A stretch of 13,847 bases of DNA from Acidimicrobiaceae bacterium (GTDB taxonomy: Bacteria > Actinomycetota > Acidimicrobiia > Acidimicrobiales > Ilumatobacteraceae). Position 1 is the first letter of the stretch. Every line of letters begins with the position of its first letter. The position numbers and the translations under genes were made by a program. Location of the stretch: assembly GCA_947490975.1 (NCBI GenBank), contig CANLHV010000025.1, forward strand, positions 1 to 13,847, in the 5' to 3' direction. Under the pieces are notes generated by a model that was not told the origin of the DNA, made no database searches, and was given only the letters and a program-made list of their open reading frames with translations. This document shows, one piece after another, positions 7,215 to 13,585 of the stretch.

Positions 7215-8050
7215 CCATACGCATCGTTACCGACTCAGCCTGCGACCTTCCAGAATCACTGGCAAAAAAACACAACATCACTATTGTTCCCCTCACTTTT
7301 AGTCTTGGCGACCAAGAATTCACCGACCGAATCAGTCTGACAACCGCCGAGTTCTGGAAGCGTTGCGCAGAGTCGCCGGTTTTGCCTCAGACTGCAGCTC
7401 CGTCACCTGGCAAATTTGCTGAAGCGTTCAAAAAACTCGCAGCCGACGGCGCAACAGGCATCTTGATGATCGGTCTGTCACGTGAACTGTCTGCCACTAT
7501 CCAGTCTGCAGAAACTGGAGCAAAAGAATCAGGCGTGACAATTCCGATTCAGTTTGTTGATAGTCGCTCAGCCAGCATGGGTGAAGGCATCAATGTGCTT
7601 GTGGCTGCGCAAATGCTGATTGATAATCCACAAATCACGCTCGACGAACTGGCACGCAAAACTGCCGAATGGGCAAGTCGCACACGTGTTTTTGGTGCAC
7701 TTGACACGCTCGAGAACCTGAAGAAAGGTGGTCGTGTCAGCGGTGCTAAGGCGTTTTTCGCCTCGGCGTTGGCGATTAAACCAATTGTTGAAGTGCGTGA
7801 AGGCAAAATCATGGAAGGTGGCAAAGAGCGCACCCGCAGCAAGGCTTTGGCTCTACTGATTGAGAAGGTTAAATCGGCTGGCCCAATCAGTAATTTGGCC
7901 GTGTTGCACGCTCAATGCGCAGATCTCGACATGTTTCTTGAACAGCTCAAGAGCGTCTACTCAGGTGAAATCATTGTTGGCGAGGTGGGCTCAGTAATTG
8001 GTTCACATACTGGCGTCGGCACTATGGGTGTGACTTTTCACGTCAAGTAA
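7211..8050 (+). CDS. DegV family fatty-acid-binding protein
   Basis: Two-domain protein of the DegV/FakB family, whose members hold a single fatty acid and, in Firmicutes, present it to a fatty acid kinase. The 279-residue product begins MTIRIVTDSACDLP. Other family segments are TAAPSPGKF (about 61-69), GLSRELSATIQSA (about 88-100), VDSRSASMGEG (about 117-127) and LENLKKGGRVSGAKAFF, a typical DegV lid region. An upstream in-frame start at 7136 would add 25 residues encoded inside the previous gene and unlike DegV, so ATG 7211 is chosen. The ATGA overlap with the DUF6049 gene indicates translational coupling. No fatty acid kinase (FakA) gene lies in the window. It occupies the place where murJ would be expected by synteny with other actinobacteria. 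Confidence 0.93.
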   Translation: MTIRIVTDSACDLPESLAKKHNITIVPLTFSLGDQEFTDRISLTTAEFWKRCAESPVLPQTAAPSPGKFAEAFKKLAADGATGILMIGLSRELSATIQSAETGAKESGVTIPIQFVDSRSASMGEGINVLVAAQMLIDNPQITLDELARKTAEWASRTRVFGALDTLENLKKGGRVSGAKAFFASALAIKPIVEVREGKIMEGGKERTRSKALALLIEKVKSAGPISNLAVLHAQCADLDMFLEQLKSVYSGEIIVGEVGSVIGSHTGVGTMGVTFHVK

Positions 8051-8088
8051 CACGCCAAACAACGCATCAAAAACTAGCTAGTCGCTGT

Positions 8089-8102
8089 CGAAAAAGTTTT
8101 CG
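8089..8102. other. Short perfect inverted repeat after degV
   Basis: CGAAAA and TTTTCG flank a 2-base centre in the 107-base gap between degV and the kinase gene. The spacer is too short for a stable RNA hairpin of full length, so it is a weak terminator candidate; it could equally be a protein-binding palindrome or chance. The rest of the gap shows no convincing promoter, though TAGCGT at 8140-8145 fits the loose TAnnnT pattern. Confidence 0.2.
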
Positions 8103-8157
8103 CACACTGACATTCCCCGTTTCATCGGGCGCGCAGAACTAGCGTCAAAGTTCACAG

Positions 8158-9795
8158 ATGAGCCTTGAACAAGAACAACCAATCGATGATCCAAGGCGCC
8201 TTTTGGGCGGCAGATACAGGCTCGACCGGCAGATAGCACGCGGTGGAATGGCCGAGGTTTGGTTGGGTTTTGACACGTTTTTGAACCGACAAGTTGCCGT
8301 CAAAGTATTGAAACCGCAATTGGTTAGCGACGCTGTTGTCGCTGAAAGATTTCGACGCGAAGCAATTGTTTGTGCCGGTTTGAGTCACCCGAACATAGTC
8401 GCCGTTTACGACACTGTTGAAGACGATGGCAAACAAGCAGTAGTAATGCAATATGTGCAAGGAAAATCTCTTCGCGAACTTTTAGATCGTCGCAAACGCC
8501 TGGGGCCATTGTTAACAATTCACATGGGTGCGGCAATGTCGGCAGCGCTTGACGTCGCACATCGAGCAGGACTCGTGCATCGCGATGTCAAACCTGGCAA
8601 CATTTTGTTGACACCTGATGGCAAATTCTTACTCGCTGATTTCGGAATCGCCAAGGCACTGGTTACGTCTGGTGAAGATCTAACCCATGACAACATCATG
8701 ATGGGCACCGCAAAATATCTTTCTCCCGAACAAGTGCGTGGCAAACCATTAGATGGTCGCGCCGATCTCTATGGTCTCGGGCTCGTGCTTTACGAATGTC
8801 TCGCTGGTCGAGTGCCGTTCTTGGGTGAAACTGACGCTGACACAGCGCTAGCCCGACTGCAAAGAGAGCCAACAGATTTAGCGCACTTGCGACCATCACT
8901 TGCGCCACAACTTGTGCGCGTAATCCACAAATTATTGGCGCGAAACCCTGATCACCGCTTCGCGACTGGCGAAGAAACTCGTGTTGCGTTGATGCAAGCA
9001 CTTAGCGCACAAAACGACTTCACTACGTCAATGACCCCACCGAGTGGGGCAACGCCACCAAAACCGCTTAGGCGAATAATGACAAGCGACGAGTCATCGG
9101 TAGCCCCAATACCTGGTCAACCAATTCTTGAAACCGCAGCAAACGCAACGCCGCCAAGAAATTTACGTGTTGCCCGGTCGCAAAGCGCGGGTTGGCGATT
9201 CTTTTCGCTTCCTCCAAGCACAAAAATTTTGGGCCTCATCGCTTTGGCAATGAGTGTTGCAGTTGTGATGGTTGCAACAAGATCTAATGCACCACAACAA
9301 CTTGAGACACCAATCGCTGAAAGTGTTGTCGTTGATCAATCGCCAGTAACAATTTCAAGAATGGTCAGTTTTGACCCCAACGGTGACGACGCGCAAGAAA
9401 ATGAAGCGCAGATTTGGGCGCTTCGCGACGGCAACTCGAAGACCGCATGGACAACCGATTGCTATGCCAACCAATTCTTTGGCACCAAAGAATATGTAGG
9501 TGTGTTGCTCGAGTTATCACGCGCATCAACTGGTGTTCTGCAAGTCGGCATGAAAAATGGGCCATGGTCACTCGAGATTTACACGGCAAACGGCGCGGCC
9601 CCGAGCCGACTTGAGCAATGGGGCCCTCGCGCCGGCGCCGACTACAACACTCGTCGCGGCATCGCTCAATTTGTTGTGCCGAGTGAAGCACAATTCGTGT
9701 TACTCGTACTGCGTGAAGTTGGCACGAGTGTGCAGTGCAGTGCAAAAAACCCTTATCAAGGAGTAATTCAAGACATTTCATTTAACGCTGCATAA
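8158..9795 (+). CDS. Transmembrane Ser/Thr protein kinase with MurJ-type ectodomain
   Basis: A 545-residue receptor-like Hanks kinase. The cytoplasmic catalytic domain (about 19-282) looks intact: glycine loop IARGGMAEVW, VAVK lysine 49, helix-C Glu68, HRDVKPGN (Asp143, Asn148), DFG with Asp161, an activation segment ending GTAKYLSPEQ, and DLYGLGLVLYE. A Ser/Thr/Pro-rich juxtamembrane stretch (283-352) leads to one membrane helix (about 357-373). The extracellular domain (about 395-545) contains VSFDPNGDDAQENEAQIWAL, RDGNSKTAWTTDCY, YVGVLLELS and VVPSEAQFVLLVL. From memory this resembles the discoidin-like C-terminal domain of Mycobacterium MurJ (MviN), which follows a pseudokinase there. Cys435 and Cys527 could form a disulfide. 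There are no PASTA repeats. No murJ lies beside it. Likely substrates include CwlM, encoded three genes downstream (inference). Confidence 0.93.
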   Translation: MSLEQEQPIDDPRRLLGGRYRLDRQIARGGMAEVWLGFDTFLNRQVAVKVLKPQLVSDAVVAERFRREAIVCAGLSHPNIVAVYDTVEDDGKQAVVMQYVQGKSLRELLDRRKRLGPLLTIHMGAAMSAALDVAHRAGLVHRDVKPGNILLTPDGKFLLADFGIAKALVTSGEDLTHDNIMMGTAKYLSPEQVRGKPLDGRADLYGLGLVLYECLAGRVPFLGETDADTALARLQREPTDLAHLRPSLAPQLVRVIHKLLARNPDHRFATGEETRVALMQALSAQNDFTTSMTPPSGATPPKPLRRIMTSDESSVAPIPGQPILETAANATPPRNLRVARSQSAGWRFFSLPPSTKILGLIALAMSVAVVMVATRSNAPQQLETPIAESVVVDQSPVTISRMVSFDPNGDDAQENEAQIWALRDGNSKTAWTTDCYANQFFGTKEYVGVLLELSRASTGVLQVGMKNGPWSLEIYTANGAAPSRLEQWGPRAGADYNTRRGIAQFVVPSEAQFVLLVLREVGTSVQCSAKNPYQGVIQDISFNAA

Positions 9796-9814
9796 ACAAT
9801 AAATTTTTTAGCGT

Positions 9815-9826
9815 TAGTCTGAAACT
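9815..9826 (+). promoter_or_regulatory. Possible -10 element for a leaderless transcript
   Basis: TAGTCT at 9815-9820 fits the actinobacterial -10 pattern TAnnnT and ends 6 bases before the GTG at 9827, the spacing expected when transcription starts at the initiation codon. No ribosome binding site is visible in the 31-base spacer, and no good -35 is seen. The pattern is loose, so this is a weak call. Confidence 0.3.
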
Positions 9827-10153
9827 GTGATTTCTAATCCATTCACCGATCCTAAGTGGGCGAAAAAAACGGTTGCTGTGATTGATCGATGGATTGATTT
9901 CATCAGCGACAAAACAACCCGACCAATCGCTAACTTTGTGCGACTTATTGTCTTTGGTTTGATTGCCATTGTCGCCGCAATCACAATCATCGTTCTGGCC
10001 CTAGTCGGGCTTTCTCGTGGTCTCAACGAGTTACTTGACGTCTGGCTTACTCGCGATGATGCTGTCTGGGTTTCATATTTCATTTTGTCGTTTATTTTTG
10101 TGGCAATTGGTGCATGGCTAATGCGCAGGCGCTACCCAAACAGGCAAAACTAA
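9827..10153 (+). CDS. Small membrane protein with two predicted helices
   Basis: A 108-residue protein I do not recognise by family. The N-terminal 35 residues are polar (MISNPFTDPKWAKKTVAVID), followed by a strong hydrophobic helix at about 40-62 (IVFGLIAIVAAITIIVLALV), a short loop with two acidic residues, and a second helix at about 79-98 (WVSYFILSFIFVAIGAWLM) ending in RRRYPNRQN. The basic ends suggest both termini face the cytoplasm. It starts with GTG 31 bases after the kinase stop and ends 19 bases before trxB. In mycobacteria the same slot holds sigM and its membrane anti-sigma factor. I see no similarity to those, and no cysteine or metal motif. A link to the kinase or to thioredoxin is only positional. 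Confidence 0.75.
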   Translation: MISNPFTDPKWAKKTVAVIDRWIDFISDKTTRPIANFVRLIVFGLIAIVAAITIIVLALVGLSRGLNELLDVWLTRDDAVWVSYFILSFIFVAIGAWLMRRRYPNRQN

Positions 10154-10172
10154 AACAAAGAAAGACATAAGC

Positions 10173-11123
10173 ATGACGTCTGCAAACATCCACGAAGTGA
10201 TCATCATTGGGTCAGGGCCAGCCGGGTTAACCGCCGCCATTTATACGGCCCGTGCAAACTTGGCACCACTTGTCATTGAAGGCGAACCATCCAGCACGTC
10301 AGACCAACCTGGTGGACAACTGATGTTGACCACCGAAGTTGAAAACTTTCCTGGGTTTCCAGAAGGAGTAATGGGTCCAGACCTGATGCTTAAGTTTCGC
10401 GAGCAGGCAGCACGTTTCAACACAACATTCATCACTGAAAAAGTTACAAAAGTTGATTTTTCGTCTCGACCATTCAAGGTTTGGGTGCGCGATGAATTGC
10501 ACCAAGCCAAATCTGTAATCGTCAGCACTGGTGCCCAATCATTGATGTTGGGTCTTGAAAACGAAAAACGCTTTTATGGCCACGGGCTTTCGTCGTGTGC
10601 GACCTGTGACGGTTTCTTTTTCAAGGGCCAAGAAATCATCGTCGTTGGTGGTGGCGACTCAGCGATTGAAGAAGCATCTTTTTTGACCAAATTTGCCACG
10701 AAAGTTACTTTGGTTGTGCGACGAGATGCTCTGCGGGCCTCGAAAATTATGCAACAGCGGGCTTTGAATAATCCAAAAATTGAAATCAAATGGAATTCAC
10801 AAGTCACCGAGTTATTCGGTCAAGAAAAACTCTCTGGTGTCGGGTTGATCGACACAGTGACGGGTGAAAAATCGAAACTTGATGTCACAGGTCTTTTTGT
10901 TGCCATTGGTCATCGTCCAAATACTGATTTGTTCAAAGGCGTTCTCGACATGCTTGACAACGGTTACCTACAAACAAAACCTGGCTCTTCATACACGAAC
11001 ATCGCCGGAGTTTTTGCTTGCGGTGACGTACAAGACCACACATATCGACAAGCAATTACTGCGGCGGGTTCGGGTTGCATGGCGGCCATCGACTGCGAGC
11101 GATGGCTTGAGTCACAACACTAG
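10173..11123 (+). CDS. trxB: Thioredoxin reductase (NADPH)
   Basis: FAD-containing reductase that passes electrons from NADPH to thioredoxin in the cytoplasm. The 316 residues are typical. The FAD-binding motif GSGPAGLTAAIYTARA is at about 13-28. The redox-active pair is in SCATCDG (Cys142, Cys145). The NADPH-binding motif GGGDSAIEEASF is at about 159-170, followed by VVRRD, whose arginines select NADPH. The closing FAD motif GVFACGDVQDHTYRQAITAAGSG is near 279-301. ATG at 10173 follows the A/G-rich AAAGAAAG. It is followed after 64 bases by trxA, its substrate, the standard actinobacterial pair. Confidence 0.97.
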   Translation: MTSANIHEVIIIGSGPAGLTAAIYTARANLAPLVIEGEPSSTSDQPGGQLMLTTEVENFPGFPEGVMGPDLMLKFREQAARFNTTFITEKVTKVDFSSRPFKVWVRDELHQAKSVIVSTGAQSLMLGLENEKRFYGHGLSSCATCDGFFFKGQEIIVVGGGDSAIEEASFLTKFATKVTLVVRRDALRASKIMQQRALNNPKIEIKWNSQVTELFGQEKLSGVGLIDTVTGEKSKLDVTGLFVAIGHRPNTDLFKGVLDMLDNGYLQTKPGSSYTNIAGVFACGDVQDHTYRQAITAAGSGCMAAIDCERWLESQH

Positions 11124-11152
11124 ATAACACCCAACTAGTAACCTGAAGTTGC

Positions 11153-11168
11153 TCGCGTAATCACGCGA
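11153..11168 (+). other. Hairpin in the trxB-trxA spacer
   Basis: TCGCGT (11153-11158) pairs perfectly with ACGCGA (11163-11168) across the 4-base loop AATC. It ends 6 bases before the trxA ribosome binding site GAAAGG. A short TTTTG follows only after that site, so it may be a weak attenuator or a processing and stability element that sets trxA expression apart from trxB. A true terminator is not supported. Confidence 0.35.
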
Positions 11169-11187
11169 CTTGACGAAAGGTTTTGTA

Positions 11188-11526
11188 ATGGCTGACGGCA
11201 TCATCACTCTTACTAGTGCAAACTTTGACGAAACCGTCAAATCTGCGACAACACCAATCGTTGTCGACTTTTGGGCCGAGTGGTGTGGGCCATGCAAGGC
11301 AATTGCGCCAGTGCTCACAGAAATCGCCAAAGAGCAGGCCGGTGTCGTAACAATCGCCAAACTCAACGTCGACGATCACGGTGACATCGCCCAACGATTT
11401 GGTGTCATGAGCATTCCGACATTGTTGGTTTTCAACAACGGCGAAATGAAGAAGAAAATGGTCGGCGCAAAAGGTAAAACTCAATTGCTTGCGGAGATCG
11501 CAGAATTTATCCCGAAAAAGAATTAG
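11188..11526 (+). CDS. trxA: Thioredoxin
   Basis: Small cytoplasmic dithiol protein, reduced by TrxB, that reduces disulfides in target proteins such as ribonucleotide reductase. The 112 residues show the whole fold: VVDFWAEWCGPCKAIAP with the active-site pair Cys33 and Cys36, KLNVDDHGDIAQRFGVMSIPTLLVF with the conserved cis-proline near 77, and the GAKGKTQLLAEIAEF end helix. A TTG at 11170 would add 6 residues, but ATG at 11188 has GAAAGG 7 bases upstream, so it is preferred. The stop is TAG at 11524-11526. The last 22 bases appear to overlap the start of cwlM in the -1 frame. Confidence 0.97.
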   Translation: MADGIITLTSANFDETVKSATTPIVVDFWAEWCGPCKAIAPVLTEIAKEQAGVVTIAKLNVDDHGDIAQRFGVMSIPTLLVFNNGEMKKKMVGAKGKTQLLAEIAEFIPKKN

Positions 11527-12503
11527 CACTAGGCGATAGCCACGACGCCGTCGGCGATCTGCAGCGTCGGCTCAGCGATGCTGGGTTGCTCGATTTATCT
11601 CGTGTTTCAATCAACGAGTTTTGTGGTGCAACTCAAGTTGCAGTCACCAAGTTTCAAAAACTTAGATCACTTCACGCGTCTGGCATTTGCGACCATACAA
11701 CTTGGCTAACTCTCGTTGAGTCTTCATTCGAATTGGGTGATCGACTTTTGTATCTAACTTCTCCCCTATTGCGCGGAGATGATGTGGCTGAACTGCAATT
11801 GTTGTTGTCGCAAATAGGTTTTGACTGTGGTCGTGTTGATGGGTTTCTCGGCAAAATCACCGCAAAAATAATCATCGAGTTTCAACAGAACTACGGACTA
11901 GTGCCTGACGGCATCTGTGGTCCGCAAACTTTGTTGGCACTTCGTCGCGCAAGTCGTAACTCTGGCGCCGGCCCAGGTGTTGGCATCGTGCGCGAGCGAC
12001 ACACATCGGCCAAATATCCCCAAGATCTAAATAACTTACGCATTGTTATCGGACAGTTCACAGAACTAGATCGCTTGACGAATGAATTAGCCGACAGACT
12101 TCGGGCGCAACATTCAAATGTTGCTGTCATCAATGATCTTGACCAACATCGGCACGCTCAACTTGCCAACGATTTTGCGGCAAACATTTACATCGGTATT
12201 GAACCAAGAGATCAACAAGTTTGCGAAATCGCTTACTACCAAACTGAGGGTTTTCACTCGGTTGCGGCTCATGTTTTCGCCACGCTTGCCGCGGAAACCA
12301 TCGAAAGGTCAGCGCCATGGTTCAAGCCAGTCGTTAGCGGCATGCGGCTGCAGGTTTTACGTGAAACATCGATGCCCGCTGTGGTCTGTGGATTCGGTCC
12401 TGTTACTCGTGTTACTCCACACAGTGCAGTGCTGGCTGATGACCTCGCAAATGCCTTATCTACATGGGTCAAAACCACATCTGTGAAATTAGATGCGAAA
12501 TAA
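11505..12503 (+). CDS. cwlM: CwlM-like pseudo-amidase with two peptidoglycan-binding repeats
   Basis: Resembles actinobacterial CwlM, which in mycobacteria activates MurA when phosphorylated by PknB and also binds the MurJ complex, rather than cutting peptidoglycan. Two peptidoglycan-binding repeats: the first from about 11532 (GDSHDAVGDLQRRL), the second from about 11775 (RGDDVAELQLLLSQIGF, then LVPDGICGPQTLLAL). The amidase_3-like part (about 12030-12490) lacks the DPGHGG motif and the other zinc ligands, so it should be inactive. There is no signal peptide. The start is uncertain. The first conventional start is TTG 11586, inside the first repeat. The frame is open from 11478 and contains no ATG, GTG or TTG before that. 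ATT 11505, with GGAG 8 bases upstream, gives a complete repeat and overlaps trxA. A -1 frameshift from trxA or a sequence error are alternatives. The 305-residue form from 11586 is the conservative choice. Confidence 0.88.
   Translation: MYPEKELALGDSHDAVGDLQRRLSDAGLLDLSRVSINEFCGATQVAVTKFQKLRSLHASGICDHTTWLTLVESSFELGDRLLYLTSPLLRGDDVAELQLLLSQIGFDCGRVDGFLGKITAKIIIEFQQNYGLVPDGICGPQTLLALRRASRNSGAGPGVGIVRERHTSAKYPQDLNNLRIVIGQFTELDRLTNELADRLRAQHSNVAVINDLDQHRHAQLANDFAANIYIGIEPRDQQVCEIAYYQTEGFHSVAAHVFATLAAETIERSAPWFKPVVSGMRLQVLRETSMPAVVCGFGPVTRVTPHSAVLADDLANALSTWVKTTSVKLDAK
12353..12368. promoter_or_regulatory. parS: Candidate parS centromere site
   Basis: GGTTTTACGTGAAACA matches the conserved parS palindrome TGTTTCACGTGAAACA at 14 of 16 positions, with mismatches at positions 1 and 6. 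It lies inside the cwlM coding region, about 250 bases from the 3' end of parB. parS sites are commonly clustered around parAB and oriC, often inside genes. With uniform base use, a match this good is expected by chance well under once in a window this size. No second site of comparable quality was found here. Confidence 0.6.
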
Positions 12504-12619
12504 GTGGGATAACCACCAAGTTATTCCACAGAGTTATCCACAGATTGTGAGCAACCTGAAGTGGTGGTTTAGCGTCAACTTAACCGTGAGTCTTAGTCTT
12601 TGTAACGCGATTCGCAAAA
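12504..12619. promoter_or_regulatory. Convergent gap with DnaA boxes in an inverted repeat
   Basis: Spacer between the stops of cwlM and parB. It holds a perfect DnaA box TTATCCACA (12534-12542) and a related TTATTCCACA (12521-12530). Both lie between the arms of an 8-base inverted repeat, AACCACCA (12511-12518) and TGGTGGTT (12562-12569). The 43-base loop and the lack of T-runs argue against an ordinary bidirectional terminator. It may be a DnaA-binding locus near oriC. No start codon or promoter is needed here, because both genes end here. Confidence 0.5.
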
Positions 12620-13585
12620 TTAGACGGCAGGGCCCTCGGTCATCGCACGATAAATGCGTTCAAGATCGTTGAGATCAGCAAACTCAATTACAACTTTGCC
12701 GCGACCGTTCGTTGCAGTAACCGAAACATTTGTTGCTAAATGTTCGCCTAACAATTTTTCGAGTTCAACGATGCCCGGTGGTGGAAGAGCAACGGTACGA
12801 ATTTTAGTACTTGAGTTTTTTTCGTTAGTACCGACAGGTTTTTTGTCGGGTTTAACTGATCGCACATCTCGACCCAAGCTTTGACGTATTGCTTGTTCAA
12901 TATTTCGAACTGTCCAACTTTCTTCAACGCATTGGCGTGCGAGTTTTTCTTGAGTTGGTCGATCGGTTAGCGCAAGCAGCGCCCTAGCGTGACCGCCTGA
13001 AAGTCGACCGTCGGCAAGAAGTTGCAGAATTGATGGAGGTAGAGCCAATAACCGCAATGAGTTTGTAATTACTGAACGACTCTTTCCAACTTTTTCTGCG
13101 ACTTGTTCGTGTGTCATCGAAAAATCGTCAAGTAGTTGCTTGTATGCAGCGGCCTCTTCTAGCGGAGTTAAATCTTGACGATGAAGATTTTCAACGAGTG
13201 CTTGTTCGACAGACAATAGATCATCGGTTTCACGAACAATCGCCGGAATCAACTTAAGATTTGCGATCTTTGATGCTCGCCATCGACGCTCACCCGCAAT
13301 TATCTCGAAAGCTTTCGCTTTGTCAGGTGTTGGTCGCACAAGAATTGGCTGTAACACACCAATTACACGAATTGAATCTGCCAGTTCTTTTAGGGCATCT
13401 TCATCGAAGTGCACACGAGGTTGATTCGGGTTGGGCACAATTTGTTCGACGTCAATACTTCTCAAACCAAGGCCATTGCTAGAAGTGCCGCCGCCGTTAT
13501 CGCCCCCTTCACGACTTGGTTTTCGCGAATCACGACCCGGAATAAGGGCGTCTAATCCTTTACCTAGACCTGTTGGACGGGCCAC
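12620..13585 (-). CDS. parB: Chromosome partitioning protein ParB
   Basis: CTP-dependent DNA clamp that loads at parS and organises the origin region for segregation by ParA. The 321 residues contain the N-terminal ParA-contact motif GLGKGLDALIP (about 6-16), the CTP-binding ParB/Srx domain with GERRWRAS (98-105) and ENLHRQDLTPLEEA (132-145), the helix-turn-helix MTHEQVAEKVGKSRSVITNSL (157-177), a charged linker with a Ser/Lys-rich stretch (about 239-262), and a C-terminal dimerisation domain (about 270-321). The GTG at 13585 has AAAGGAG 7 bases upstream, a strong site. It overlaps the 3' end of parA by 26 bases, so the two form one operon. A candidate parS lies just beyond its 3' end. Confidence 0.97.
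   Translation of the reverse strand: MARPTGLGKGLDALIPGRDSRKPSREGGDNGGGTSSNGLGLRSIDVEQIVPNPNQPRVHFDEDALKELADSIRVIGVLQPILVRPTPDKAKAFEIIAGERRWRASKIANLKLIPAIVRETDDLLSVEQALVENLHRQDLTPLEEAAAYKQLLDDFSMTHEQVAEKVGKSRSVITNSLRLLALPPSILQLLADGRLSGGHARALLALTDRPTQEKLARQCVEESWTVRNIEQAIRQSLGRDVRSVKPDKKPVGTNEKNSSTKIRTVALPPPGIVELEKLLGEHLATNVSVTATNGRGKVVIEFADLNDLERIYRAMTEGPAV

Noticed and set aside
7474..7489. Second parS-like palindrome around CACGTG inside degV
   Set aside because: Only 11 of 16 positions match; such weak matches are expected by chance.
8921..8929. DnaA-box-like TAATCCACA in the kinase gene (and a similar one near 7624)
   Set aside because: Single, one-mismatch sites inside coding sequence and not clustered; consistent with background.
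11170..11187. TTG start adding 6 residues to thioredoxin
   Set aside because: It would consume the GAAAGG that serves as ribosome binding site for the ATG at 11188.
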